This document shows positions 25,434 to 34,484 of a stretch of 64,000 nt of DNA, piece after piece (within the stretch, counting starts at the first letter, position 1; the number at the start of each line of letters is the position of its first letter). Both the position numbers and the translations under genes were made by a program. This DNA comes from JANQGH01 sp039177555 (GTDB taxonomy: Bacteria; Pseudomonadota; Alphaproteobacteria; DSM-16000; Inquilinaceae), in assembly GCA_039177555.1 (NCBI GenBank), contig JBCDFV010000006.1, positions 62,001-126,000 of the forward strand, read 5' to 3'. The notes beneath the pieces were generated by a model. The model made no database searches. It saw only the letters and a list, made by a program, of their open reading frames with translations, and had not been told where the DNA came from.

Positions 25434-27662
25434 CTAGCGGCGCGATAGGCGCAGCGCGTTCATCACCACCACGATCGAACTCAACGACATGGCGATGGCC
25501 GCGATCAACGGCGTGACGAACCCGGCCACTGCGATCGGCACGGTGATGACGTTATAGCCGAAGGCGAGCGCGAAATTCTGGGTCACCAGGCGGGCGGACC
25601 TGTCGGCGGTTTGCCGCACGGTCAACACCGGCGCCAACGCCTCGCCCTGGAAGACGAAATCGGCCGCCGTCTGGGCGATGTCCGACGCGCTGGTCGGCGA
25701 GAGGGAGACCGTGGCCGCCGCGAGCGCCGGTGCGTCGTTCAGCCCATCGCCCACCATCATCACGCGCCGGCCGGCCTCGGTCAGCGCGTTCAGCCGGGCA
25801 ACCTTGTCCGCCGGTGTCGCTGCCGCCGTCCATCGCTCGATGCCGGCGTCACGGGCCACCGGGCCGACGGCGGCAGTCCGGTCGCCGGAAATCAGCTCGA
25901 CCTCGATGCCTTGCGCCTTTAGCGTCGCGACCACGTCGGCCGCGTCGGACCGCACTTGATCCTCAAAGGCAAAACGGATGGGCGCCTGGCCGGGCCGGCT
26001 GAGCCAGAGCTCCATGCCCGCCTCCCGGTCATCCTCGGCGACGCCGCAATAGCGACGGCTGCCCATCCGGATCTCGCCCTCCGCGATTTCACGGCGCAGC
26101 CCCTGCCCCGGCACCTCCTCGACGCCATCGACCGGTTCGGCGTTCGGCGCCGCGCGGACCAGGGCGCGTGCCAAGGGATGGCGGCTGGACTGGGCCAGTG
26201 ACGCGGCGTCGGCGAGTGCCGTAGGATCGGCGGTGTCGGCGTCAATCAATGAGGGGCGGCCAAGGGTCAGCGTGCCGGTCTTGTCGAAGACCACGGTGTC
26301 GATGTTGGCGGCCCGTTCCAGCGCAGAGCTGGACTTCACCAGGATGCCGCGCTTCATCAGGCGCGAGGTGGCGATCACCTGGACGACCGGCACCGCCAGG
26401 CCCAGCGCACAGGGGCAGGTGACGATCAGCACCGAGATCGCGATCAACAGCGCCGGCTGCCAGGCCAGGCCGATGATCAGCCACCAACCAAGGAAGGTGC
26501 CCAGCGCCAGCAAATGCACGACGGGCGCGTAGAGCCGGCTGATCCGGTCGGCGATGCCGACGAAGCGGGCCTTGCCCTGCTCCGCCGCCTCCATCAGGCG
26601 GACGATTTCCGATAGCAGCGTATCGTCGCCGACCGCATCGGCCGTGAGGCGCAGCGGCGCGCCGAGATTGACCGTGCCGGCGAACACCCGGTCGCCGGCC
26701 TTCACCGGGCGCGGCAGGGTCTCGCCGGTGATCAGACTGGTGTCGAGCTCCGACAATCCGTGTGCGACCGTGCCGTCGATGCCGATCCGCTCGCCTGCCG
26801 CAACCAGGACCGTCATGCCCGGGGCGACCTGCTCGGCGGGCACGGTTCTGGTCTCGCCGCCCATCAGGACGGTGACCGACTGCGCACCCAGCGCCAACAG
26901 CCGTTCGGCGGCGGCGCGTGCCAGCCGACGGGCGCGGCGGTCGAGATAACGGCCGATCAAGAGGAAGAACAGCAGCGTGATCGCGCTGTCGAAATAGGCA
27001 TGCGGCCCGCCGACGATGGTCTCGTGCAGGCTGATCGCCGCCGCCAGGACGACGCCGAGCGTGATCGGCACATCCATGTTGGTGCGGCCATGACGCAGCG
27101 CGGACCAGGCGGAGTGGTAGAAGGGCCGCCCGGCGTAGAGCAGCGCGGGCAGCGCGATCAGGGCGGAGAACCAGTGCAGCAGGGTACGCGTCGCCTCGAT
27201 CATGCCCTGGGCATGCCCGGCCCAGATCGCGACCGACAGCAGCATGACGTTGGCGGCGGCAAACCCGGCGACGGCAAGCGCCCGCAAAAGGCTCCGCTCG
27301 TCCTGGCTATCCGATTGCTGCAAGCGCTCCGGATCGTAGGGCACGGCGCCGAAGCCGATCTCGCCCAGCGACGCGACCAGATCGTTGCCAAGCGACGGCG
27401 CACCGTCCCAGGTGGCGGTCAGCCGCCGCGTGGTCATGTTCACCCTGGCGTCGACCATCCCCGGCAACGCCTTCGCCGCACGCTCGATCTTCGCGACGCA
27501 GCCGCCGCAATGGATGCCCTCGATCATCAGATGCAGCGTGCGTTTCCCGTCCGCCAGATCGATGACATAGGCGGTCACGTCCGGGTGGTCGGGATCACCC
27601 CGCCATTGCCGGCGCTTCGGCCGGTCGAGCCCAATGCTCGTGTCGGCGGCGGTGTCGGCCAT
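25434..27662 (-). CDS. ccoI: copper-exporting P1B-type ATPase CcoI (cbb3 maturation)
   Basis: A 742-residue P-type ATPase. An N-terminal heavy-metal domain has CGGC (Cys at about 52 and 55). The core carries the actuator TGE in SLITGETLPR, the intramembrane CPC in TCPCALGLAVP, the phosphorylation site FDKTGTLTLG and the hinge GDGLNDAPALA. P1B copper pumps of the FixI/CcoI type supply periplasmic copper for cbb3 oxidase CuB. The start ATG at 27662 overlaps the fixH stop by one base (TGATG). Confidence 0.92.
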   Translation of the reverse strand: MADTAADTSIGLDRPKRRQWRGDPDHPDVTAYVIDLADGKRTLHLMIEGIHCGGCVAKIERAAKALPGMVDARVNMTTRRLTATWDGAPSLGNDLVASLGEIGFGAVPYDPERLQQSDSQDERSLLRALAVAGFAAANVMLLSVAIWAGHAQGMIEATRTLLHWFSALIALPALLYAGRPFYHSAWSALRHGRTNMDVPITLGVVLAAAISLHETIVGGPHAYFDSAITLLFFLLIGRYLDRRARRLARAAAERLLALGAQSVTVLMGGETRTVPAEQVAPGMTVLVAAGERIGIDGTVAHGLSELDTSLITGETLPRPVKAGDRVFAGTVNLGAPLRLTADAVGDDTLLSEIVRLMEAAEQGKARFVGIADRISRLYAPVVHLLALGTFLGWWLIIGLAWQPALLIAISVLIVTCPCALGLAVPVVQVIATSRLMKRGILVKSSSALERAANIDTVVFDKTGTLTLGRPSLIDADTADPTALADAASLAQSSRHPLARALVRAAPNAEPVDGVEEVPGQGLRREIAEGEIRMGSRRYCGVAEDDREAGMELWLSRPGQAPIRFAFEDQVRSDAADVVATLKAQGIEVELISGDRTAAVGPVARDAGIERWTAAATPADKVARLNALTEAGRRVMMVGDGLNDAPALAAATVSLSPTSASDIAQTAADFVFQGEALAPVLTVRQTADRSARLVTQNFALAFGYNVITVPIAVAGFVTPLIAAIAMSLSSIVVVMNALRLSRR

Positions 27663-28171
27663 CAGGGGGCCAGGTAGGTGCTCGTGTCGGCGCGCAAATG
27701 GTCGGTGCCGCGCGTGATGTCCATGCGCAGGTTCCACCTGCCGTCAAGCGGCACCGGCACCAAGGCGCCGTAGACGCCATCGCCGCGATGGCTCAACTCA
27801 GCCGTGAAATCATGACCGTTATTGATCGGGCGGGTCAGGTGTACCGCGACCTGGGCATCCGTCACCGGCAGGCCGGTGTCATCCACCGCTTGCAGCTGGA
27901 CATCGATGACACCCTCGCCCAGCGGTTCGGCGGCGGCCGCCAGGCGCCAGCCCAGCGCCTCCTGCGCCTCGCGTTCGGCCAAAATCTCGTTGTAGGCGAG
28001 GCCGCGATCGAAGGCACCATCAGTCGACAGCCCGTTAAAGCTGGACAGGGCGAACGACAGCATGATGCCGTTCACGGTCACAACAACCAGGAAGAAACCG
28101 ACGAAACACCATGGAATCCATAGACTTTTTCGCGTCGGTTGATCTTCGACCTGAAATGATGAAGCGTTCAT
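27662..28171 (-). CDS. ccoH: FixH/CcoH cbb3 oxidase assembly protein
   Basis: A 169-residue protein with one N-terminal membrane helix (residues about 18-40, WCFVGFFLVVVTVNG) and a periplasmic domain with the family's FNGLSTDGAFDRGLAYN segment. CcoH links subunits during cbb3 assembly. Its start overlaps the stop of ccoG (ATGA), and its stop overlaps the start of ccoI, so the three are translationally coupled. Confidence 0.88.
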   Translation of the reverse strand: MNASSFQVEDQPTRKSLWIPWCFVGFFLVVVTVNGIMLSFALSSFNGLSTDGAFDRGLAYNEILAEREAQEALGWRLAAAAEPLGEGVIDVQLQAVDDTGLPVTDAQVAVHLTRPINNGHDFTAELSHRGDGVYGALVPVPLDGRWNLRMDITRGTDHLRADTSTYLAP

Positions 28172-29643
28172 GGTTCCGGCCCTCTAAAGGCTTCCTCGCC
28201 GCGCACGGTCGCGCCGGTCGAGACATCGGTCAAGATGAAGTTAAGCGGCACACGATCGGAGGTCAGGTCCGCCGCCGGGACGGTCACGAAGACGCGGTAA
28301 CTGGCGATCGAATCCGGCTGTGCGGTCAGCGTCGCTTCGATGACATCGTCCACGGCCTGGCCGGCGATGCTCATGGTCGCGCCCTCGATGCCGTCCAGGC
28401 CGAGCGTGTAGAGGCCCTCCTCATGGGTCTTGTTCAGAATGCGCACTTCATAGCCATTGCGGATGTCGCCATCCGACAGGGTCACGAACAGCGGGCTGCG
28501 GTCGTGGGCCAAAGTCAGCTCCACGGTCGAGCGGCTGGACAGACCGATCGCCATGGCGCCGATCAGCAGCGCCAGGACCACGACATAGGCGATGGTGCGC
28601 GGCCGCACGATGCGCATGCGCTTAGGCTTGCCTTCGGCGGCGAGGGCCTGGTTGCGCTCACTGTCGAAGGTGATCAGCTCGCGCGGCCGGCCGACCTTGT
28701 CCATGATGTCGTTGCACGCGTCGATGCACAGGCCGCAGCCGATGCATTCAAGCTGGATGCCGTCGCGGATGTCGATGCCGGTGGGGCAGACGGACACGCA
28801 GGCCTTGCAGTCGATGCAATCACCCCGGTCGTCCCAGCTGGTGCCGCGCTTGTGCTTGCCGCGCGGATCGCCCCGCCAGGACTGGTAGGTCACGACCAGG
28901 CTGTCCTCGTCCAGCAAGGCGGCCTGAAAGCGCGGCCAGGGACACATGTAAGTGCAGACCTGCTCGCGCGCCCAGCCGGCCAGAAGGTAGGTCGTGGCCG
29001 TGAACAGGCCGACGAAGAAATAGCTGCCGACACCGGCCTGGCCGGTGAAGAAGTCGACCACGAAACTGGGCGCGTTCTGGAAGTACAGCACCCAGGCGCC
29101 GCCGGTGGCGAAGGCGATGATCAGCCAGACGGCGTGCTTGGAGACCTTTCGCGCCGCCTTGCCCGTCGTGATCCGCGCCTTGTCCAGCCGCATGCGGGCG
29201 TTGCGGTCGCCCTCGATCAGCCGTTCGACCCACATGAAAAGGTCGGTCCAGACCGTCTGCGGGCAGGTAAAGCCGCACCAGATGCGCCCGAACAGGCTGG
29301 TCGCCAGGAACAGGCCCAGGGCCGCGACGATCAGAATGACCGTCAGGTAGTAGACCTCCTGCGGCCAGATCTCGATGAAGAAGAAATAGGCCCGCCGATT
29401 GGGCAAATCGATCAGGATGGCCTGGTCCGGCACGCCGGCACCGCGATCCCAGCGCAGCCAGGGCGCCAGATAGTAGATCGCCAGCAGGCCGATCAAGACC
29501 GCCCATTTGTAGCGCCGGACGACACCGGCGACCTTCTTGGGATAGACCTTGACATGGCCCGCGAACAGCGGCGCCTTCTTCTGCTCCTCGCGCGACTGAA
29601 CGTCTCCGGTGTCGGCGTAGAGCTGTGTTTGGTCGTCAGGCAT
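28168..29643 (-). CDS. ccoG: CcoG/FixG membrane ferredoxin-like protein (cbb3 maturation)
   Basis: A 491-residue membrane protein with five helices and a soluble two-cluster region. The N-terminal Cys-containing helices include WCGFTCPQTVW and VCTYMCPWPRF; the ferredoxin-type motifs are CIDCKACVSVCPTG and CIGCGLCIDACND. The C-terminal part is an immunoglobulin-like periplasmic domain. CcoG reduces copper for cbb3 oxidase assembly. A hairpin with a T-run separates it from ccoP upstream. Confidence 0.92.
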   Translation of the reverse strand: MPDDQTQLYADTGDVQSREEQKKAPLFAGHVKVYPKKVAGVVRRYKWAVLIGLLAIYYLAPWLRWDRGAGVPDQAILIDLPNRRAYFFFIEIWPQEVYYLTVILIVAALGLFLATSLFGRIWCGFTCPQTVWTDLFMWVERLIEGDRNARMRLDKARITTGKAARKVSKHAVWLIIAFATGGAWVLYFQNAPSFVVDFFTGQAGVGSYFFVGLFTATTYLLAGWAREQVCTYMCPWPRFQAALLDEDSLVVTYQSWRGDPRGKHKRGTSWDDRGDCIDCKACVSVCPTGIDIRDGIQLECIGCGLCIDACNDIMDKVGRPRELITFDSERNQALAAEGKPKRMRIVRPRTIAYVVVLALLIGAMAIGLSSRSTVELTLAHDRSPLFVTLSDGDIRNGYEVRILNKTHEEGLYTLGLDGIEGATMSIAGQAVDDVIEATLTAQPDSIASYRVFVTVPAADLTSDRVPLNFILTDVSTGATVRGEEAFRGPEP

Positions 29644-29658
29644 CCGAAGCCCTCAAAA

Positions 29659-29680
29659 GGAGGGCAGCCTGCCGCCCTCC
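29659..29680 (-). terminator. hairpin with short T-run after ccoP
   Basis: On the minus strand the seven-base arms GGAGGGC and GCCCTCC are followed by TTTT. It falls in the 52-base gap between the ccoP stop and the ccoG start. It may reduce read-through so that the structural ccoNOQP genes are expressed more than ccoGHIS. Confidence 0.5.
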
Positions 29681-29695
29681 CTCAACGAAACGGTA

Positions 29696-30571
29696 TTACT
29701 CGCCCCCGCCCAGGCTGTGGACGTACAGCGTCAGCATGTTCAGCGTCGCCGGGTCCAGACGGCCGCCCCAGGCCGGCATCACGCCGTGTCGCGGGGCCGA
29801 GATTTGAGCCATGATTTCCTCAAGCTCGCCGCCATAGAGCCAAAGCTGGTCGTTCAACGCCGGCGATCCTTGTAGGCGGTCGCCGCTGCCGTCGTCCATG
29901 TGACAGAGCGCGCACTGTTCGGCATAAAGCGCAGCACCGCGTTCCGCCGCCTCCGGGTCCGGTGCCGCTTGCCCGGACAAGGTCAGGACGTAGTTGGCCA
30001 CGTCACGGATCTGGTCACGGTCGAAGATGCCGAGCGTGCCGTAGGCCGGCATCAGCGAGAAGCGCGTATCCGGGTTTTCCTCCCAGCGCACGCCGACGTC
30101 GAGCGTGTGGTGAATGTCCTCCATCGACCCACCCCAAAGCCAGACATCATCGGCCAGAACCGGGTAGTTGGCCTGCCCTGCCCCGCCTAGCCCGTGACAC
30201 GGCGCGCAATTGTTGTTGTAGGCCGCCTCACCACCGGTCAGCGCGAACTGGAACAGGTCCGGGTCCTCCGACAAGGCCGTCAGGTCGCTTTCGGCGATGG
30301 CGTCCAAGAATTGGGCCTGGGCCTGGCGGGCATCGGCGATCTGGTCTTCGATGACCTCGCGCTGCTGGTAGCCCAGGATGCCGCCGAAATAGCCGTTCAG
30401 CCAGGGAATGGACGGATACAGAACAACCCAGACGGCCGAAAACACGATCGTGGCGTAGAAGATATAGAGCCACCAGCGCGGCAGTGGGTTGTTCAGCTCC
30501 TTAATGCCGTCCCACTCATGGCCGGTCGTTTCCGTGCCGGTCAGGGCGTCCTTTTCAACCTTGGTCGGCAT
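29696..30571 (-). CDS. ccoP: cbb3-type cytochrome c oxidase subunit III CcoP (diheme)
   Basis: A 291-residue protein with an N-terminal cytoplasmic tail, one or two membrane helices (WWLYIFYATIVFSAVWVVL, residues about 33-51) and two cytochrome c domains with CAPCH and CALCH heme sites. Axial Met candidates are present in FSLMPAYG and HGVMPAWGG. It brings electrons from cytochrome c to CcoO/CcoN. It is the fourth gene of ccoNOQP. Confidence 0.93.
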   Translation of the reverse strand: MPTKVEKDALTGTETTGHEWDGIKELNNPLPRWWLYIFYATIVFSAVWVVLYPSIPWLNGYFGGILGYQQREVIEDQIADARQAQAQFLDAIAESDLTALSEDPDLFQFALTGGEAAYNNNCAPCHGLGGAGQANYPVLADDVWLWGGSMEDIHHTLDVGVRWEENPDTRFSLMPAYGTLGIFDRDQIRDVANYVLTLSGQAAPDPEAAERGAALYAEQCALCHMDDGSGDRLQGSPALNDQLWLYGGELEEIMAQISAPRHGVMPAWGGRLDPATLNMLTLYVHSLGGGE

Positions 30572-30576
30572 GGCCT

Positions 30577-30747
30577 CTACTTCCTCTGTCCCACGTCATC
30601 CGGATCGTCGTCCTTAAGCGGGATCGACGCGGCGTCCTTCATCTTATTGCGGTTTCTCGGCAGATAGACCCAGACGATGGCGCCAACAAACAGCAGCAAC
30701 AGCCAAACGACCCAAAGCTGTTTGATGACTTGATAGAATTCCACCAT
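30577..30747 (-). CDS. ccoQ: cbb3-type oxidase small subunit CcoQ (FixQ)
   Basis: A 56-residue gene that is easy to overlook. The ATG at 30747 opens MVEFYQVIKQLWVVWLLLLF, one membrane helix, followed by VYLPRNRNKMKDA and an Asp-rich tail (KDDDPDD). The length, single helix and the location between ccoO and ccoP identify CcoQ. It stabilises the oxidase complex. The gap to ccoP is five bases, to ccoO ten. Confidence 0.88.
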   Translation of the reverse strand: MVEFYQVIKQLWVVWLLLLFVGAIVWVYLPRNRNKMKDAASIPLKDDDPDDVGQRK

Positions 30748-30757
30748 TGCCCGGCCC

Positions 30758-31480
30758 TCACTGGATCAGGTCTTCGGTCGAGTAGTCGGCGAAATCGACC
30801 ATGCGTCCGAGGATCTGCAGATAGGCGATAATGGCGTCCAGCTCCGTCACCGCGTCCGGATTGCCGTCCAGGTCGCCGACCACGGCGCGCGGATAGCGCT
30901 CCAGCAGGTCGCGCGTATCGGCATCCGGCGTTGCCTGGGCGATCAGGTCGGCCTCGGCCGCCGCCAGCATCTCTTCGGTGTAAGGCACACCGATGAACTC
31001 CAGCGCCTCAAGATGGGCCCTGAACCCGTCGGCTTCGATCTCCCGCTCGGCCATGAAACCGTAGGGCGGCATGATCGAGGCCGGCACCACCGAACGCGGG
31101 TCGATCATGTGCAGCGCGTGCCAGTCGTTCGAATAGCGGCCGCCGACCCGCGCCAGGTCCGGCCCGGTGCGCTTGGACCCCCATTGGAACGGATGGTCGT
31201 ACATGCTCTCCGCAGCCAGACTGTAGGGCCCGTAGCGCTCCACCTCGTCGCGGAACGGTCGGATCATCTGGCTGTGGCAGTTGTAGCAGCCCTCGCGGAT
31301 GTAGATGTCGCGACCGTAGAGCTCCAGCGGCGAATAGGGCCGCACGCCGTCCACCGGCTCGATCGTGCTGTCGATCGTGTGCAGGGGCACCAGTTCGACA
31401 ATGCCGCCGATCGATACCGTCACCAACGTCAGCGCAACCAGCCAGATGACGTTCTTTTCGGCTTTATCGTGAAGGCTCAT
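30758..31480 (-). CDS. ccoO: cbb3-type cytochrome c oxidase subunit II CcoO
   Basis: A 240-residue monoheme cytochrome with one N-terminal membrane anchor (VIWLVALTLVTVSIGGIVEL) and the heme site EGCYNCHSQM. The family's WGSKRTGPDLARVGG segment is present, as is the Met ligand region SVVPASIMPPY. It sits five bases after ccoN. Confidence 0.94.
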   Translation of the reverse strand: MSLHDKAEKNVIWLVALTLVTVSIGGIVELVPLHTIDSTIEPVDGVRPYSPLELYGRDIYIREGCYNCHSQMIRPFRDEVERYGPYSLAAESMYDHPFQWGSKRTGPDLARVGGRYSNDWHALHMIDPRSVVPASIMPPYGFMAEREIEADGFRAHLEALEFIGVPYTEEMLAAAEADLIAQATPDADTRDLLERYPRAVVGDLDGNPDAVTELDAIIAYLQILGRMVDFADYSTEDLIQ

Positions 31481-31485
31481 GACGC

Positions 31486-33000
31486 TTACTCCGCCGGGGC
31501 CGCGGCGGCTGGCGCCACCGGCTCGGGCTTTCTGTATTCTTCCTCAACCCTGATGTCGCCGCGAATGGTGCGCCAGAGGTTGTAGACCATGATCAGCGCG
31601 CCGATCAGGAACAGGATGCCGCCCAGCGCCCGGATCAAATAGAAGGGGTGCATGGCCTCGACAGTCTCGATGAACGAGTACTCCAGGAAGCCGAGGCTGT
31701 CGTAGGCGCGCCACATCAAGCCCTGCATGATGCCCGAGACCCACATCGCGGAGATGTAGAGCACGATGCCCACGGTCGCGATCCAGAAATGGTAGGATAC
31801 CAGGCGCAGCGAGTAGAGTTCCGGCCGCTTCCAAAGCTTCGGCACCAGGTAGTAGATCGCGCCGAAGGAGATGAAGGCGACCCAGCCCAGCGCGCCGGAA
31901 TGCACGTGGCCGACGGTCCAATCAGTGTAGTGGCTGAGCCCGTTCACCTGGCGGATGCTCATCAGCGGGCCTTCGAACGTGCTCATGCCGTAGAAGGCGA
32001 TGGAGACCACCATCAGCCGGATGACCGGGTCGGTGCGCAGTTTGTCCCAGGCGCCCGACAGGGTCATGATGCCGTTGATCATGCCGCCCCATGAGGGCAT
32101 CCACAGCATGACGGAAAACACCATGCCCAGGGTCTGCGCCCAGTCCGGCAGCGCGGTGTAGTGCAGATGGTGCGGGCCGGCCCAGATGTAGAGGAAGATC
32201 AAGGACCAGAAGTGGACGATCGACAGCCGGTAGGAATAGATCGGCCGGTTGGCGCGTTTGGGCACGAAGTAATACATGATGCCCAGGAAGCCGGCGGTCA
32301 GGAAAAAGCCGACCGCATTGTGGCCGTACCACCATTGGGTCAGGGCATCCTGGACACCTGAGAACAGAGAGTAGCTCTTGGTGCCCAGCAGGCTGACCGG
32401 GATCGCCAGATTGTTGACGATGTGCAAGACCGCAATCGTCAGGATGAAGGCAAGGAAGAACCAGTTGGCGACGTAGATGTGGGGTTCGCGGCGCTTGAAC
32501 AGCGTCCCGGCGAAGACGACCAGATAGCAGACCCAGACGATGGTCAGCCACAGATCGACATACCATTCTGGCTCGGCATATTCGCGGCTTTGCGTGATGC
32601 CGAAGACATAGCCGAGCGCGGCCATGACGATGAACAGCTGATAGCCCCAGAAGATGAACAGCGCCAAGGCCCGGCCGCCGAACAGCGGCGCGTGGCAGGT
32701 GCGCTGAACCGTGTATAGCGAGGTCGCGAACAGCGCATTACCGCCGAACGCGAAGATCGCGGCGGAGGTGTGCAGCGGCCGAAGCCGGCCGAAGGTGGTG
32801 TATTCGAGGTCCAGATTCAGGACCGGGAAGGCCAACTGCAGGGCGATGAACACCCCGACCGTGAAGGCCGCAACGCCCCAGAAGACCGCGGCCAGCGTAA
32901 ACAGCCGGACCACGTCCTCGTTATAGCCGGTATGTGCTTCCAACCGGTCGTCGGCCGCGACCGTACCCGCGACCGTACCTGTTGCGACATCTGCCGCCAT
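31486..33000 (-). CDS. ccoN: cbb3-type cytochrome c oxidase subunit I CcoN
   Basis: A 504-residue heme-copper oxidase subunit with about twelve helices. Heme and CuB histidines are visible in LRPLHTSAAIFAFGG, WWYGHNAVGFFLTAG, GPHHLHYTALPDW and the late GHVHSGALGW. There is no K-pathway pattern of aa3 enzymes, as expected for the C-family. The ATG at 33000 is preceded by GGTGGAGG. It is the first gene of the locus; an FNR/FixK box lies 159 bases upstream. Confidence 0.95.
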   Translation of the reverse strand: MAADVATGTVAGTVAADDRLEAHTGYNEDVVRLFTLAAVFWGVAAFTVGVFIALQLAFPVLNLDLEYTTFGRLRPLHTSAAIFAFGGNALFATSLYTVQRTCHAPLFGGRALALFIFWGYQLFIVMAALGYVFGITQSREYAEPEWYVDLWLTIVWVCYLVVFAGTLFKRREPHIYVANWFFLAFILTIAVLHIVNNLAIPVSLLGTKSYSLFSGVQDALTQWWYGHNAVGFFLTAGFLGIMYYFVPKRANRPIYSYRLSIVHFWSLIFLYIWAGPHHLHYTALPDWAQTLGMVFSVMLWMPSWGGMINGIMTLSGAWDKLRTDPVIRLMVVSIAFYGMSTFEGPLMSIRQVNGLSHYTDWTVGHVHSGALGWVAFISFGAIYYLVPKLWKRPELYSLRLVSYHFWIATVGIVLYISAMWVSGIMQGLMWRAYDSLGFLEYSFIETVEAMHPFYLIRALGGILFLIGALIMVYNLWRTIRGDIRVEEEYRKPEPVAPAAAAPAE

Positions 33001-33312
33001 TACCAGCCTCCACCCTCTCTCAAATCGACATCGCCCGCCCGCCCCGCGGACAAGCCAGGAATCAGCTTGCCACACGGTCGGGGTTGCAGCCCACACCTCT
33101 CCTGCGCATGGCCGCAATTGGTTGACGCGATAATTGCTGAGTCGGATGTTAAAAGGCCTTGATGCAGATCAAACCTGGTGACGGGCGAATCCTAGTAGCA
33201 TCCGGCCCCGAACCGCCTGAGCGCAGTGTTTGACCGCACCAGCGTCTGGCTGAATCATTGTCTAGAGCACTGGCTGACTGAATCAGGGCGGCACAAGAAT
33301 GAGGTCCAGCGT
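33001..33312. promoter_or_regulatory. divergent ccoN / DUF2189 control region
   Basis: A 312-base gap between ccoN (minus) and a DUF2189-family membrane gene (plus). It contains the FNR/FixK dyad at 33159-33172. No other gene is visible; a short C-rich segment follows the ccoN start. The box is in a position to act on either or both genes. Confidence 0.7.
33159..33172. promoter_or_regulatory. FNR/FixK box TTGATGCAGATCAA
   Basis: A perfect TTGAT-N4-ATCAA dyad, which is the consensus of the anaerobox bound by FNR, FixK and Anr. It lies 159 bases upstream of ccoN and 141 bases upstream of the divergent DUF2189 gene. It predicts low-oxygen induction of the cbb3 oxidase. Confidence 0.9.
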
Positions 33313-34107
33313 ATGAGCGATACGATGACGACGATGCCGCGGGCCAGCGGCCCGATCATCAACACGATCTATCGGGACCGACCCTGGGCCTGGCTGGCGC
33401 AAGGCTGGCGGGACCTCATGGCCGCGCCGGGCGTTGGCCTCGTCTGGGGGCTGGTCTTCGCGCTGATCGGCGTCGTGCTGACGGTGCTGTCCTGGGTCTA
33501 TCAGGTCTATTATCTCACCTATCCGCTGATGGCGGCGTTCCTGCTGTTCGGGCCGATCGTCGCGGTCGGGCTTTACGACACGAGCCGGCGTCTGGCAGCG
33601 GGCGAACCAGTCAGCTTCGGCACGTCCGTCGCCGCCTTGCGCACCAACACCACGCAGATCCTGCTGATGGGCGTGGTGTTGCTGCTGATCTCGATCGCCT
33701 GGGTACGCCTGGCCTCGCTGCTGTTCATGTTGTTTTTCTTCGAGTTCAACGCCGCGCCGGAGCCGATGTCGATGCTGCAGGCGTTGATCAGCGTCGAGGC
33801 CATCCCCTTCCTGATCGTCGGCAACGCCATCGGCGCCGTGTTGGCGCTGTTCACCTTCGCGGTCTCGGCCATCTCGATCCCCCTGCTGCTCGATCGGCCA
33901 AATACCCACGTGATGACGGCGGTGATTACCTCATGGCGGGCGGTTGCGGAGAATTTCTGGACCATGCTGTTGTGGGCCTGGCTGATCGCGATCTTCATCG
34001 GCGTCGGTCTGGTGACCGGCTTTATCGGCCTGATCATCACCTTGCCGTTGATCGGCCACGCCAGTTGGGCCGCCTACAAGGATCTGGTCACATGGCCGGA
34101 CGAGTGA
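33313..34107 (+). CDS. DUF2189 family membrane protein
   Basis: A 264-residue protein with about six hydrophobic helices. The N-terminal (ASGPIINTIYRDRPWAWLAQGWRD) and helix starts GVGLVWGLVFALIG are typical of DUF2189. The family often lies beside cbb3 oxidase genes, so shared FNR control is likely. The ATG at 33313 follows GAGGTCC. Function unknown; possibly a membrane-remodelling or permease-like partner. Confidence 0.75.
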   Translation: MSDTMTTMPRASGPIINTIYRDRPWAWLAQGWRDLMAAPGVGLVWGLVFALIGVVLTVLSWVYQVYYLTYPLMAAFLLFGPIVAVGLYDTSRRLAAGEPVSFGTSVAALRTNTTQILLMGVVLLLISIAWVRLASLLFMLFFFEFNAAPEPMSMLQALISVEAIPFLIVGNAIGAVLALFTFAVSAISIPLLLDRPNTHVMTAVITSWRAVAENFWTMLLWAWLIAIFIGVGLVTGFIGLIITLPLIGHASWAAYKDLVTWPDE

Positions 34108-34131
34108 GTTTCTGGAACGGGGAACGCAGCC

Positions 34132-34323
34132 ATGGGTAACTATGTTTTTGGGGGTGTGATGGCCCTCCTCGCACTGCTGGGCCTGTTCATGGCCGCCGGC
34201 GCGCAGGACGGGTTCTTCCGGTTCAGCGGTTTCTTGATCTTCGGCTTTGGTGTGTTCTTCATCTTCGGCCTGATTCGTCACACGGTCGGCAACGAGCACA
34301 AGGGCGACCGCGGTCCCGGCTAA
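34132..34323 (+). CDS. small two-helix membrane protein
   Basis: A 63-residue protein. Two hydrophobic segments are visible (MALLALLGLFMAAG and FLIFGFGVFFIFGLI) with a hydrophilic tail. It starts 24 bases after the DUF2189 stop behind a GGGGAACG and probably shares its transcript. No family name can be given. It may be an accessory of the DUF2189 protein or of the cbb3 complex. Confidence 0.6.
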   Translation: MGNYVFGGVMALLALLGLFMAAGAQDGFFRFSGFLIFGFGVFFIFGLIRHTVGNEHKGDRGPG

Positions 34324-34430
34324 GCCCCTGACGCGGCGGGATTAACCTATACCGAGGCTCTGGCGCCAGACCTGCTCTTAGGCTTCTGGGCAAACGTTTC
34401 TTTGACGCGCTTCTCCGCATAAGGCAGTGC

Positions 34431-34456
34431 GCACCGGTGAATTCGCGGACCGGTGC
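34431..34456. repeat. eight-base inverted repeat upstream of CARDB gene
   Basis: Arms GCACCGGT and ACCGGTGC separated by ten bases, ending 28 bases before the ATG at 34485. It could form a hairpin in the 5' leader or be an operator. No promoter elements can be fixed with certainty. Confidence 0.4.
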
Positions 34457-34484
34457 CCATGCCTTGGAAAAGGAGAACACAGCG

